A stretch of DNA of 64,000 nt from Saprospiraceae bacterium (GCA_016717145.1 JADKGD010000071.1:220148-284147), one strand, 5' to 3'. Numbered from the stretch's first letter, positions 40,201-48,780 are shown. Translations and numbers: made by a program. The notes: generated by a model not told the origin, from the letters alone.

Positions 40201-40948
40201 ACCAAGAATCAAAGCTGCCATTATAAGAGAGAAAGGAAGTAATTCTGAACGTGAACTTGCACATGCAATGTACCTTGCGGGATTTGATGTTAAGGATGTC
40301 CATATGACTGATTTAATTTCCGGTAGGGAAAATCTTGAAGATATAAAATTCATCGGTGCGGTAGGCGGCTTTTCAAACTCAGATGTACTTGGCAGTGCTA
40401 AAGGTTGGGCCGGTGCTTTTAAATATAACGAAACCGCTAAAACTGCATTAGATAATTTTTTCAAAAGAACCGATACGTTATCTTGCGGAATATGTAATGG
40501 TTGTCAGTTATTTATTGAACTTGGGCTTATTAACGCGGAACACACGGTCAAACCATCTATGCACTTTAATGAATCTCATAAACATGAAAGTGGCTTTACC
40601 TCAGTTCACATAAATAAAAACAATTCTGTAATGTTATCATCGCTGGAAGGCTCTACCCTTGGCGTTTGGATCTCACACGGTGAAGGCAAATTTAAGTTAC
40701 CTCTGGAAGAATCTGCCTATCATATTGTGGCAAAATATGGTTATGACTCTTACCCGGCCAACCCCAATGGCTCAGATTATAATACTGCGATGATGTGCAG
40801 CATGGATGGCCGACACTTGGTAATGATGCCGCATATTGAACGTAGCATATTCCAATGGAATTGGGCCAACTATCCGGTAGGCAGAAAAGACGAAGTTTCT
40901 CCCTGGATTGAAGCGTTTGTTAATGCGCGTCTTTGGTTGGAAAAGTAA
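37280..40948 (+). CDS. purL: Phosphoribosylformylglycinamidine synthase (single chain)
   Basis: Fourth step of purine synthesis: amidates FGAR with glutamine and ATP. The 1222-residue large type has an N-terminal PurS-like part, linker (SEEEVTYLEKLAIRLKRKLT), two ATP-grasp-like/AIR-synthase modules (FSQVNSEHCRHKIFNGTF; LKAETHNFPTTVEPFNGAATG; GGHLNCLSELVEEAGG) and a C-terminal class I glutaminase with nucleophile near Cys1072 in SCGICNGCQLF and terminal MMPHIERSIF. Length and motif order are normal. Monocistronic, convergent with the gtrA-like gene. Confidence 0.97.
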   Translation: MIYFFRSSQETIFAVKTSDSISDLDINKLSWLFGQSLLLDSITIEESFIGPRAAMVTPWSTNAVEITQNMGISGIIRIEQFISSDPNNLDYDPMLFQKFSSLNQQIFDSKIIPEPIKLIESIAEYNILEGLALSEEEVTYLEKLAIRLKRKLTDSEVFGFSQVNSEHCRHKIFNGTFVIDGHEKEKSLFNLIKSTSSAHPGNIVSAYKDNVAFISGPKVVQFAPEKGNIPSFYKKKLFNSVLSLKAETHNFPTTVEPFNGAATGSGGEIRDRLAGGQGSLPLAGTAVYMTSYSRLENSRPWEQKLKPRKWLYQTPLDILIKASNGASDFGNKFGQPLIAGSVLTFEHEEDARILGFDKVIMLAGGIGYGKLDQAQKKTPKKGDQIIILGGENYRIGMGGAAVSSADTGAFGSGIELNAVQRSNPEMQKRAANAIRALVESDVNPIVSIHDHGAGGHLNCLSELVEEAGGIINLDKLPIGDPTLSYKEIIGNESQERMGLVVKEEDVELLQTIADRERAPMYVVGEITNNNRFVFHSEKTNDSPMNLALADIFGNSPKMIITDDTKSIQYEDLGYEKADFYKYLERVLLLESVACKDWLTNKVDRCVGGKVAKQQCVGALQLPLNNCGVMALDFDSKEGIATSIGHSPISALIDPAAGSKNSIAEALTNIIWAPLKEGLKSISLSANWMWPCKNPGEDARLYVAVESCASFAIELGINIPTGKDSLSMKQKYPDKEVIAPGTVIISACGHCDDISKIIEPVLQQKQGSIFYLNMSFGPYALGGSSFGQILNKVGHQAPNIGDSSQFAAAFNAVQNLIKSGCIVAGHDIGSGGLITTLLEMCFANLNLGASLNLSALGESDDVKLFFSENVGLVFQVAIGKEKIVSEAFETIGIIAHKIGFVNDYSTLTIKTLSSDYNLEINTWRDVWYRTSYLLDTKQSGPLRAKERYDNYKNQALRFNFPNHFTGKIPEINKDKPRIKAAIIREKGSNSERELAHAMYLAGFDVKDVHMTDLISGRENLEDIKFIGAVGGFSNSDVLGSAKGWAGAFKYNETAKTALDNFFKRTDTLSCGICNGCQLFIELGLINAEHTVKPSMHFNESHKHESGFTSVHINKNNSVMLSSLEGSTLGVWISHGEGKFKLPLEESAYHIVAKYGYDSYPANPNGSDYNTAMMCSMDGRHLVMMPHIERSIFQWNWANYPVGRKDEVSPWIEAFVNARLWLEK

Positions 40949-40956
40949 GACACCGA

Positions 40957-41370
40957 TTATCTAAAAACAAAATATCGATTCATAAAGAAATTAAAAAATA
41001 CGCCAACCAATACAGCAACAATGATACGACTTACTAAAAAGGAAATATCAAAATTTTCTTTAAAAAAAAACACACCTGTAGTATTGGCAAAAATGCTGAA
41101 CACGCTTATAATAAGAAATCGAAAAACCTGTTTTCTTATTTTTCCATATTTATTTAAAAAAGCCCAATTTCGTCCTAGTCCAAAACTTGTGGCTGCACCA
41201 CAAATAGAACCTATCGTTGTTGCAGTGACATAATATACTGAAAAAAAATGATACAGAAAAATGGAAAAAATAAAATCTACCGAAGTGGCTGTAAAGCTTA
41301 CAATCTGAGATCTGATAAAAGTAGTACGAAACGGTAACCTTTTAGTTTTTATTTCCTTTGATGTTTCCAC
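40957..41370 (-). CDS. GtrA family membrane protein
   Basis: 137 residues, four hydrophobic helices; the GtrA pattern is clear in SFTATSVDFIFSIFLYHFF, ATSFGLGRNWAFLNK and the C-terminal FFNFFMNRYFVF. GtrA-type proteins are thought to move polyprenyl-linked sugars or other lipids across the inner membrane. The setting, five bases after the PgpA-like gene in an inositol-lipid locus, suggests a role in moving or modifying that lipid. Confidence 0.85.
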   Translation of the reverse strand: METSKEIKTKRLPFRTTFIRSQIVSFTATSVDFIFSIFLYHFFSVYYVTATTIGSICGAATSFGLGRNWAFLNKYGKIRKQVFRFLIISVFSIFANTTGVFFFKENFDISFLVSRIIVAVLVGVFFNFFMNRYFVFR

Positions 41371-41375
41371 ATATT

Positions 41376-41837
41376 TTATTGATAATAATAAACAAATGTA
41401 TGGATAATAATATTGGTGTAAATACCTGCTAAGACATCATCAAGCATAACTGAATGATGTGTCTTTAATTGATCTATCTTACGAATACCAAAAGGCTTTA
41501 AAATATCAAAAAAGCGAAATATTACAAGTGCTGCCACCATAACATAAATGTTAACTGGCAGAAATAATATACTGATCCAAAAACCTAGTGTTTCATCTAT
41601 TACCACTTTTGAAGGATCATGGCCCCATTCTACTTCAAGTTTACGACAAGCATAAATGCCTAGTATGTATGCACTAACAATTAGAATTAAATGTATACCA
41701 TAAAAAATAAATACGTCTTTTGTACATATAGACAAGATGTAACTTATTAAAAAACCAGCTAAAGCACCAAAAGTACCAGGTGCCACCGGCATATAGCCTG
41801 CACCAAAAAAAGTTGCTATTATCTTCGCTGCCTTCAA
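41376..41837 (-). CDS. pgpA: Phosphatidylglycerophosphatase A-like phosphatase
   Basis: 153 residues with several membrane helices. The PgpA signature is visible: FFGAGYMPVAPGTFGALAGF, then DPSKVVIDETLGFWISILF and FFDILKPFGIRKIDQL with MLDDVLAGIYTN. Classical PgpA removes phosphate from phosphatidylglycerophosphate. In Bacteroides a related enzyme in the inositol-lipid cluster dephosphorylates phosphatidylinositol phosphate, and the neighbourhood (ino1 upstream, CDP-alcohol phosphotransferase nearby) makes that the better guess here. Confidence 0.88.
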   Translation of the reverse strand: MKAAKIIATFFGAGYMPVAPGTFGALAGFLISYILSICTKDVFIFYGIHLILIVSAYILGIYACRKLEVEWGHDPSKVVIDETLGFWISILFLPVNIYVMVAALVIFRFFDILKPFGIRKIDQLKTHHSVMLDDVLAGIYTNIIIHTFVYYYQ

Positions 41838-41883
41838 TTCAATTGTACAGGTTTTTTAGATACTCTGGGAATTTATCAGAGAT

Positions 41884-41926
41884 AAATCAAAAGAGGACAA
41901 AAATATTTTTTGCCCTCCTTTGATTT
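41884..41926 (-). terminator. Terminator of ino1
   Basis: On the minus strand a long imperfect stem (AAATCAAAGGAGG... pairing with ...CCTCTTTTGATTT) starts two bases after the ino1 stop. Partial readthrough to pgpA and gtrA is possible. Confidence 0.55.
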
Positions 41927-41927
41927 T

Positions 41928-43239
41928 TTATTCATAATCCAATCCGAGATTCGTGATTAGTTCTTCACCGGCAAGGTGCCGGATTGTATTTTCGAGTTTA
42001 TTTAACTGCTTAAACACATCATGCATAGGTCTGACGCCTTTAGGTCCCTGAGGAGATTTTAGGTAAAATGACAACCATTCCTGTATGCCAGACATACCTG
42101 CTCTCTTTGCCAAATCAAGGAAAATGGCCAAATCGAGAACTAGAGGAGCTGCAAGAATAGAATCCTTACATAAAAAATCAACTTTTATTTGCATCGGATA
42201 ATTTAACCACCCTCTGATATCAATATTATCCCAACCTTCTTTATTGTCTCCTCTTGGTGGGTAATATTCTATTCTTACCTTGTGATATAGATTGCCATAC
42301 AATTCAGGATAAAGTTCCGGTTCAAGAATTTGTTCCAGCACCCCTAGTTTAGACACTTCTTTAGTCTTAAAGTTATCTGGATCATCCAAAACTTCGCCAT
42401 CTCTATTTCCAAGTATATTTGTAGAAAACCAACCCTCTATACCCAGGGCTCTTGCTTTTAGCCCCGGTGCTATAACAGTTTTCATTAGTGTTTGACCTGT
42501 TTTAAAATCCTTTCCTGCAATCGGTGTGCCTGTCAGTTTTGATAATTCTACCATAGCAGGAATATCACATGACAAATTAGGTGCACCGTTAGCATATGGA
42601 ATGCCCATCTTTAATGCTGCATAGGCGTATAATAAGCTTGGTGGTATATCCGGATGATTTTCTACCATTCCTTTTTTCAAGAGATGCTAAAATCTGATGC
42701 ACTTCTGATTCCTGAATATAAATTTCTGTAGACCCGCACCAGACCATAACCAATCTGTCACAATTATTATCTTTCTTAAATTTAACAATATCCTCCATTA
42801 ATGCCTTTGCAAGCTCCATTTTATTTGCACCGGTCTTTACGTGTTTGCCATCCAGCCTTTTAACATAACGATGATCAAATACGGCTTTCATAGGTTTTAT
42901 TTTTTCCAGGTCTTCTTTTAGTTTATTAAGCAAAGACTCTTCCAAAACTTTGGCATGCATTGCCGATTCATAAACATTATCTTCAAACAGATCCCAACCT
43001 CCGAAAACCACATCTTGTAAAGAATGAAGTCCGATTACGTCCTTAATGAACGGTTGTTTATTTTCTGTTCGTTTCCCTATTCTCATTCGACCCATTTGGG
43101 TAAGAGATCCTATAGGCAATGCAAGGCCTTTATTAATAGCAATTACGCCGGCGATGGTTGTTGTTCCTACAGCACCCATTCCTGGAATCAGAATACCTAA
43201 CTTGCCGGTAGGATTTTCAACATTGATTTTATTGGACAT
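41928..43239 (-). CDS. ino1: Myo-inositol-1(3)-phosphate synthase, one extra base near 42672-42677
   Basis: Converts glucose-6-phosphate to inositol-3-phosphate, using NAD+. The N-terminal half has GKLGILIPGMGAVGTTTIAGV (first 20: NAD-binding loop GMGAVGTT near residue 20) and MVWCGSTEIY. The second half has SLLYAYAALKMGIPYANGAPN, GKDFKTGQTLMKTVIAPGL with catalytic lysines, and DFLCKDSILAAPLVLDLAIF. The halves are in different frames. On the coding strand CTT GAA AAA AGG contains six A's where five restore SLEKGMVENHP. Corrected length is 436 residues. First committed step for the inositol lipids implied by the neighbours. Confidence 0.92.
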
Positions 43240-43315
43240 TTTTTATAATTATATAACTTAAAAACACAAGAATTCTAACACTTAATTTTACATAAAGGTT
43301 TTTATAAACGGTCAG

Positions 43316-43323
43316 CAAAATTA
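43316..43323 (-). promoter_or_regulatory. -7 box of the ino1 promoter
   Basis: Minus-strand TAATTTTG fits TAnnTTTG and implies a leader of roughly 70 bases. No clear -33 box. Confidence 0.4.
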
Positions 43324-43410
43324 CGGTTATTTTATTAATATCTAATACTCTAAAGTGAAATTCCTATTCCAGTCCAAAATTGATGATCATAAAAAAATAC
43401 TGAGTAGCCG

Positions 43411-43545
43411 TTAAGTTAGCTTACGATTCATTTTATAAATTGAGCTGCTACTCAATTTTGCTACGGCCACGTTCATTAAGGCACCATAGCGGTGGACATA
43501 ATTTGTCTCAAAATATGCAGCGATTATCGTACTTTTAGACTTCAT
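43411..43545 (-). other. Short open frame, probably a decayed coding remnant
   Basis: 44 codons beginning MKSKSTIIAAYFETNYV and ending YKMNRKLT. I recognise no family. The codons for FETN are the same 13 bases as at 23737-23749, where the reading is also FETN followed by an aromatic residue, which suggests two old copies of one sequence. Expression is doubtful. Confidence 0.25.
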
Positions 43546-43603
43546 AACTGAACCATTTTGATTATTTAGGCTTTATTGACTTGTAATTTCCCACAATTAT
43601 ATT

Positions 43604-44557
43604 TTATTTCGAATCTACAAATGACATATACCTATCCAAAATCTCTGAAAATTTTGTCTTCATTACAAATTGTTCGAATATAAAAATCGCAATAATGGCA
43701 CACAATAAGCCTATCAATACATCTAAAAAATAATGATGGTATGAATAAACTGCCGAAAACCATATGCCTAAGATATCTATCAATATAATAATGGAAGGCC
43801 AAAACAACTTCTTTTTTCTGGCATAGAAAAAAGCTACCACAGGATATGCAGAATGTAAAGATGGAATGGCTGCAAATACATTAGAGTTTTTAGTGTACAT
43901 ATTTGAGAATAAGGGATATCCTATCAACCTATCAAATCTTACCAATTGTGCAGCGTCTGCTAAAGTATTAAACAGTAATACGTCTCCATGCCTTTCAAAA
44001 TACCATGGTGGAGCAGCTGGATAAGAATAATAAACACAAAAGCCCAATAAATTTGTAAATAAATAAGCTGCTGTAAATCGAAGTAGCATCTTCTTGTCAG
44101 TAAAAAACAAATAAATGGCTAGGCCTAATGGTACCGGAACCCATGTGAGATAAAATAAGCCAGTGATGATGTCAAGAACCTCGTGCTGATGAAAGATAAG
44201 ATATTCATTGAGTGTCCATACTCCATTATCGTGACTTATTCCGAATAGTAGCTTTTCTATCTCATAAGGCTGTATGATGTGGACATCGTTTACCAGGTAA
44301 TTTGGAAAGGCTCGCATAGAGTCATAAATGATCCAGAAGATAATAAAAAATACAAAATAATAAGCAAATTTTCGTGTCCATGTGTGCAATGATAACATGA
44401 CCGTTACAAATCCCCAAAAAAAGAAGTGATCTTCTCTAATGCCTATGACCAATGAATTCCAAGTGAGGTAAAAGAGCGAAAAACCGAATAACACCCATAA
44501 GTGACTACTGTTGAATGGTGGGAAAAATGAATGGTTTTTATGGGTATCGGACATCAA
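43604..44557 (-). CDS. PAP2-family membrane enzyme, AUR1/inositol phosphoceramide synthase-like
   Basis: 317 residues with about eight membrane helices. The PAP2/AUR1 catalytic signatures are AAIPSLHSAYPVVAFF and SYHHYFLDVLIGLL (His and Asp of the triad), preceded by YYSYPAAPPWYFERHG. AUR1-type enzymes transfer the phosphoinositol head group from phosphatidylinositol to ceramide. Bacteroides inositol-lipid clusters contain such a gene. It lies 9 bases after the CDP-alcohol phosphotransferase gene, so they are surely cotranscribed. Phosphatase activity on a lipid phosphate is the alternative. Confidence 0.82.
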   Translation of the reverse strand: MMSDTHKNHSFFPPFNSSHLWVLFGFSLFYLTWNSLVIGIREDHFFFWGFVTVMLSLHTWTRKFAYYFVFFIIFWIIYDSMRAFPNYLVNDVHIIQPYEIEKLLFGISHDNGVWTLNEYLIFHQHEVLDIITGLFYLTWVPVPLGLAIYLFFTDKKMLLRFTAAYLFTNLLGFCVYYSYPAAPPWYFERHGDVLLFNTLADAAQLVRFDRLIGYPLFSNMYTKNSNVFAAIPSLHSAYPVVAFFYARKKKLFWPSIIILIDILGIWFSAVYSYHHYFLDVLIGLLCAIIAIFIFEQFVMKTKFSEILDRYMSFVDSK

Positions 44558-44566
44558 GGATAAATA

Positions 44567-45268
44567 TCAATTCTCAAATAACTTTTTGGCATATAACAAT
44601 CGGGATATTGCTGTTATATTTGTAAATATGGCCATAACAAAAATAGGAAAAGTAAAAAAACTGATGGTTTCAATTAGTGGAAAAGGAAGCCAAGATACAT
44701 GTATTTTATAATCAGAACCTAAAGCCATAGACATAATTCCACATACAATGCCACTTATACTAATAAGTAGTATACGTTCGGGTCTTTGCATAAAACCAAT
44801 ATCAGCCATCTTTAATCCAAGGCCTTCTGCCCGAGCTCTTGTATAACTAACCATAATAGATCCTATCATGGCTATAAAAGCAAACAAAGAACTTAGAAAG
44901 TAACTATAGGAAATCAGATAATAACATATGCCCAGAAACATAACCATCTCGCTGTACCTGTCAAGAACAGAATCGTACAATGCTCCATATTTAGAATCCA
45001 TTTTACCAACTCGTGCTAAACGCCCATCAACCATATCCATCAAGCCTGCAAATAGGATTACTATACTTGCCCAGCCAACAATGCTGTGATCATTTCTTTC
45101 TCCACATTCTGCCCCATAAATAAATATTGCTGCGGCAAAGATATTTATAATCAATCCAAGTAATGTAACAAAATTGGGGGTTATACCCAGACGTAAGCAA
45201 ATTTTTATAAACGGATCAATCCATTTATATACCATTTTCTGTCCAACACTTTTCCAATCTGAACCCAT
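44567..45268 (-). CDS. CDP-alcohol phosphatidyltransferase, probable phosphatidylinositol-phosphate synthase
   Basis: 233 residues, about six membrane helices. The complete family motif is present: Asp78, Asp81-Gly82, Ala85-Arg86, Gly95, Asp99 and Asp103 with the standard spacings. The enzyme joins a CDP-activated lipid to an alcohol. With ino1, a PgpA-like phosphatase and an AUR1-like enzyme as neighbours, inositol-3-phosphate is the most likely acceptor, giving phosphatidylinositol phosphate. Glycerol-3-phosphate or another alcohol cannot be excluded from sequence. Promoter box at 45288-45295. Confidence 0.87.
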   Translation of the reverse strand: MGSDWKSVGQKMVYKWIDPFIKICLRLGITPNFVTLLGLIINIFAAAIFIYGAECGERNDHSIVGWASIVILFAGLMDMVDGRLARVGKMDSKYGALYDSVLDRYSEMVMFLGICYYLISYSYFLSSLFAFIAMIGSIMVSYTRARAEGLGLKMADIGFMQRPERILLISISGIVCGIMSMALGSDYKIHVSWLPFPLIETISFFTFPIFVMAIFTNITAISRLLYAKKLFEN

Positions 45269-45287
45269 ATTTATATAAAGTAAAAAT

Positions 45288-45295
45288 CAAAATTA
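45288..45295 (-). promoter_or_regulatory. -7 box of the phosphotransferase/AUR1-like operon
   Basis: Minus-strand TAATTTTG, 20 bases upstream of the start codon at 45268. Confidence 0.45.
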
Positions 45296-45458
45296 TAAAA
45301 AAATAGTTACTTTGATATTAATCTAAGGTTGAAAAGCTTAAAAGCCTTAAAATAGTTTAAAGAACTTAATCAAAAGTTATAAATCTCTTTTCCCTTTAAA
45401 TGAAGGATTTCATCTGTGTATATGATACAAATCCAGCAAATGTAACAAAATATAATTT

Positions 45459-46166
45459 TTATTGTACTAATGTACCTAAAGATTCACCACCAACGATTCT
45501 GGCCAAATATCCGGGTCTATTTATATCAAAAACAATTATGGGCAGATTATTTTCCTTACATAGTGTGAAAGCTGTCATATCCATGACTGAAAGTCCCATA
45601 CTGATAACTTTTGCAAAAGAAATATTATCAAATTTAACTGCTCCAGGATTTTTTTCAGGATCACTATCGTATATGCCATCCACTCTTGTACCTTTTAAGA
45701 TTACATCAGCATTAATTTCATTGGCCCTAAGAGCTGCTGCAGAATCAGTGGTAAAATATGGACTACCTGTTCCTGCTGAAAAGATGACCACTCTTCCTTT
45801 TTCCAAATGTCTTGTGGCTCTCCTTCTCACATAAGGCTCGGCAATTTGGCGCATTTCAATAGCAGAAATAAGTCTCGTATACACACCATTTTGCTCCAGT
45901 ACACTTTGAAGTGCCATACCGTTAATACAAGTTGCCAGCATACCCATATAATCTCCTGTAACTCTTTCTATTCCTGATGATTCTGCACTCAGACCGCGAT
46001 AAATATTACCTCCTCCAATAACTATAGCGACCTGTGTTTTCATAGAGATTAGTTCCTTAATTTGCAAGGCATAATAATCCAGCATCTCAGACGAAATGCC
46101 AAATTTTTGATCCCCCATAAGGGATTCTCCGCTGAGTTTTAATAAAATTCTTTTATATTTAGCCAT
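45459..46166 (-). CDS. pyrH: UMP kinase
   Basis: Phosphorylates UMP to UDP. 235 residues of the amino-acid-kinase fold: YKRILLKLSGESLMG at the start, VAIVIGGGNIYRG, DYMGMLATCINGMALQSVLE, FSAGTGSPYFTTDSAAALRA, and DMTAFTLCKENNLPIIVFD. All are typical of bacterial PyrH. It lies 82 bases downstream of tsf behind the tsf terminator, in the common rpsB-tsf-pyrH order; frr is not next to it. Confidence 0.96.
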   Translation of the reverse strand: MAKYKRILLKLSGESLMGDQKFGISSEMLDYYALQIKELISMKTQVAIVIGGGNIYRGLSAESSGIERVTGDYMGMLATCINGMALQSVLEQNGVYTRLISAIEMRQIAEPYVRRRATRHLEKGRVVIFSAGTGSPYFTTDSAAALRANEINADVILKGTRVDGIYDSDPEKNPGAVKFDNISFAKVISMGLSVMDMTAFTLCKENNLPIIVFDINRPGYLARIVGGESLGTLVQ

Positions 46167-46206
46167 GTTTCTGATTTGGATTTTATCTCAGGTTAAACAT
46201 AAACAT

Positions 46207-46237
46207 AAAAAAAGAGCGGTAAATCTACCGCTCTTTT
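46207..46237 (-). terminator. Terminator of the rplM-rpsI-rpsB-tsf operon
   Basis: Nearly perfect 12-bp stem AAAAGAGCGGTA / TACCGCTCTTTT with a 4-base loop, extended by a T-run on the minus strand, 12 bases after the tsf stop. Confidence 0.8.
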
Positions 46238-46248
46238 CCTTAAATTTT

Positions 46249-47085
46249 TTACCCTAATTTTATATGTTTGAAACCTATTGCCGTAAGTTCCGGATTTTTT
46301 GATTTTAAATATTCTGCCACACTAGCCTTACCATCTTTAACGAAAATCTGATTTAAAAGAGTATTGTCTTTGAAAAATCTATTTAGTTTACCCAAAGCAA
46401 TTTTCTCTAGCATATCCTCAGACTTTCCTTCCTGTCTGGCGATTTCTTTGCCAATTTCTATTTCTTTTGCAATAATTTCCTGAGCTACATCATCCTTATC
46501 CAATGCTACCGGTTTCATAGCAGCTACCTGCATAGCAACATCTCTACCTGCTTCAATATATTTATTATCGGCCAAGTTCAGTCCTACCAAAACGCCTGCT
46601 TTATTTCCCATATGAATATATGAAGTAACCAACGGGGCCTCCAATTTTTGATAATCTGCTATTTCAATTTTTTCACCAATTTTGGCTACTTGTTCAATCA
46701 TGATTGTCTGAACAGTTAAACCATTCAAAGTCAATTGGTTTAAATCATCAATCGTGGCCGGATAGTTTTTAAGTGCCAACGCTGCTATTTCTTTTGTAAG
46801 ATTGATAAAATCTTCATTTTTTGAAACAAAATCTGTTTCGCAACTTACTCTTATAACTATACCTTTTTTATTATCGTCAGAAACCATAGCTATTACCACA
46901 CCTTCTTTTGCATCTCTGTCAGCTCTTTTTTCTGACATTTTTTGCCCTCTAAGTCTTAGTAATTCAATCGCTTTATCGAAATCTCCAGCGGCTTCCACAA
47001 GGGCTTTTTTACAATCCATCATTCCTACCCCAGTTTGATCTCTTAAGTCTTTTACTGCTGTAGCAGAAATATTTACTTCACTCAT
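46249..47085 (-). CDS. tsf: Elongation factor Ts
   Basis: Nucleotide-exchange factor for EF-Tu. 278 residues: the UBA-like N-terminus has LRDQTGVGMMDCKKALVEA, followed by VIRVSCETDFVSKNEDF of the core and EGKSEDMLEKIALGKLNRFFK in the C-terminal module. Length and motifs are ordinary. 34 bases downstream of rpsB. Confidence 0.97.
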   Translation of the reverse strand: MSEVNISATAVKDLRDQTGVGMMDCKKALVEAAGDFDKAIELLRLRGQKMSEKRADRDAKEGVVIAMVSDDNKKGIVIRVSCETDFVSKNEDFINLTKEIAALALKNYPATIDDLNQLTLNGLTVQTIMIEQVAKIGEKIEIADYQKLEAPLVTSYIHMGNKAGVLVGLNLADNKYIEAGRDVAMQVAAMKPVALDKDDVAQEIIAKEIEIGKEIARQEGKSEDMLEKIALGKLNRFFKDNTLLNQIFVKDGKASVAEYLKSKNPELTAIGFKHIKLG

Positions 47086-47119
47086 TATATTTTACTTTTT
47101 GAATGTTTAAATTTTGTTT

Positions 47120-47833
47120 TTATTCTTCTTTTGTGTCTATTTTTGCCACTCTTCTTTCCTCGAGTCCCTCTTTGATGGCACTAATTACATAGTCTGTTAT
47201 TAGCTTAACTGATTTAGAAGCATCATCATTTGCAGGAATGGCAAAATCAACCTTATTAGGATCTGAATTAGTATCCACCATCGCAATGGTCTTCATTCCC
47301 AGTCTCTTAGCTTCGGCGAGCGCGATATGTTCGTGGTGTATATCAACCATAAATACTGCACTTGGAAGTCTATTAAGATTTGCAATACCGCCCAACACTT
47401 TTTCTAATTTCTCCTTTTCTCTTGTTAGCGTCAATCTTTCTTTCTTTGTTATAGATATTGCAGGATCGGTTAACATTTTATCGATACTATTCATCTTTTT
47501 AACAGATTTTCTTATCGTAGCAAAATTAGTCATCATACCTCCTAACCACCTCTCAGTTACATAAGGCATTTCTGCACTTCTCGCAGCCTCCGCCACTATG
47601 TCTTTTGCCTGTTTTTTTGTAGCTACGAAAAGTATCTTTTTCCCGGATTTTGCCATTTGCTTCATAGCATATGCCGCTCTATCCAAACACTCTGCTGTCC
47701 GATTAAGGTCTATGATGTGGATACCTTTTCTTTCCATAAAAATGTAAGGAAGCATTTTAGGGTTCCACTTTCTTTTTAAGTGACCATAGTGGACGCCCGC
47801 TTCTAACATTTCATTATATGTCGGCTTATTCAT
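47120..47833 (-). CDS. rpsB: 30S ribosomal protein S2
   Basis: 237 residues: MLEAGVHYGHLKRKWNPKML near the start, KKILFVATKKQAKDIV, RWLGGMMTNFATIRKSV, and AMVDTNSDPNKVDFAIPAND near the end, as in bS2/uS2 of the phylum. Between rpsI and tsf in a four-gene ribosomal operon. Confidence 0.97.
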   Translation of the reverse strand: MNKPTYNEMLEAGVHYGHLKRKWNPKMLPYIFMERKGIHIIDLNRTAECLDRAAYAMKQMAKSGKKILFVATKKQAKDIVAEAARSAEMPYVTERWLGGMMTNFATIRKSVKKMNSIDKMLTDPAISITKKERLTLTREKEKLEKVLGGIANLNRLPSAVFMVDIHHEHIALAEAKRLGMKTIAMVDTNSDPNKVDFAIPANDDASKSVKLITDYVISAIKEGLEERRVAKIDTKEE

Positions 47834-47880
47834 TTCTTTAAAAGTTTTTACTTGATAATAATAATAATGTTGAAAAAAGA

Positions 47881-48267
47881 TTAACGCTTAGAGAACTGGA
47901 AGCTCTTTCTTGCCTTAGGTTTACCAAATTTCTTTCTTTCAACCTCCCTGGCATCTCTTGTAAGATATTTCTTCTCCTTCAGTGGTTTTTTGTTATCTTC
48001 ATTGATTTTTACTAAAGATCTGGAAATACCTAATCTGATGGCTTCTGCCTGTCCTTTGAAGCCGCCTCCGTCTACTGTAACTTTGATATTATATAGACCA
48101 ACTGATTGAGCGATCACCAAAGGATCAAGTAAAGTGGCCTGAATACTTGGCATAGGGAAATAATCCTTATAATCCTTCCCGTTAATAGTGATTTTACCTT
48201 CACCCTTAAAAAAATATACTCTCGCAGTAGAAGCCTTTCTTCTACCTATGCTATTTATCATTTCCAT
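47881..48267 (-). CDS. rpsI: 30S ribosomal protein S9
   Basis: 128 residues beginning MEMINSIGRRKASTARVYF, with VDGGGFKGQAEAIRLGISRSL and the basic terminal tail KKFGKPKARKSFQFSKR that reaches the P-site tRNA. Six bases downstream of rplM, the usual pairing. Confidence 0.97.
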   Translation of the reverse strand: MEMINSIGRRKASTARVYFFKGEGKITINGKDYKDYFPMPSIQATLLDPLVIAQSVGLYNIKVTVDGGGFKGQAEAIRLGISRSLVKINEDNKKPLKEKKYLTRDAREVERKKFGKPKARKSFQFSKR

Positions 48268-48273
48268 ATCTGA

Positions 48274-48717
48274 TTAAAATTTAAATGGTTCGGGTTGTTG
48301 TGCAATATGCGGATGAGAAGCTCCGGAATACAAAAATAATTTTTTGACCATTGCCCTTCCCAGTTTTGTTTTTGGCAACATTCCTTTTACTGCCAGCTCC
48401 AGAACCATATTAGGTTTTTTTGCCATCATTTCTTTTGCTGTCCTTCTTTTAAGGCCTCCCGGATATCCCGAATATTTCTGGTATTCTTTATCATCAAGCT
48501 TTGCTCCAGTAAACCTCACTTTGTCAGCATTTATGACTATAACATAATCTCCAGTATCTGTATGAGGAGTAAAATCAGGCTTATGCTTACCTCTTAAGAC
48601 CGTCGCTATTCTTGTAGCAAGTCTTCCTACTATTTCTCCCTCAGCATCTACAACGTACCACTTATGTGTAGCTGTTGCGCTGTTGGCAGAAATTGTTTTG
48701 TAACTTAGTGTATCCAC
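48274..48717 (-). CDS. rplM: 50S ribosomal protein L13
   Basis: 147 residues: HKWYVVDAEGEIVGRLATRI, LRGKHKPDFTPHTDTGDYVI, YSGYPGGLKRRTAKEMM, and AVKGMLPKTKLGRAMVKKL identify uL13. First gene of rplM-rpsI-rpsB-tsf, with a -7 box at 48781-48788 and a leader of about 55-60 bases. Confidence 0.97.
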   Translation of the reverse strand: MDTLSYKTISANSATATHKWYVVDAEGEIVGRLATRIATVLRGKHKPDFTPHTDTGDYVIVINADKVRFTGAKLDDKEYQKYSGYPGGLKRRTAKEMMAKKPNMVLELAVKGMLPKTKLGRAMVKKLFLYSGASHPHIAQQPEPFKF

Positions 48718-48780
48718 TTTTTTAAATATTTACGTTTACTAAAATCCAATAAATTTTGCATCGACTTCTGATTGCGGGCG

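Larger units (their letters stand above)
43240..43603. other. Intergenic region upstream of ino1
   Basis: 364 bases. Contains the ino1 -7 box at 43316-43323 and, at 43411-43545 on the minus strand, a 44-codon open frame with higher GC than its surroundings. Nothing else supported. Confidence 0.4.

Noticed and set aside
45400..45834. Plus-strand ORF over pyrH
   Set aside because: Antisense shadow of the pyrH reading frame with no protein-like features of its own.
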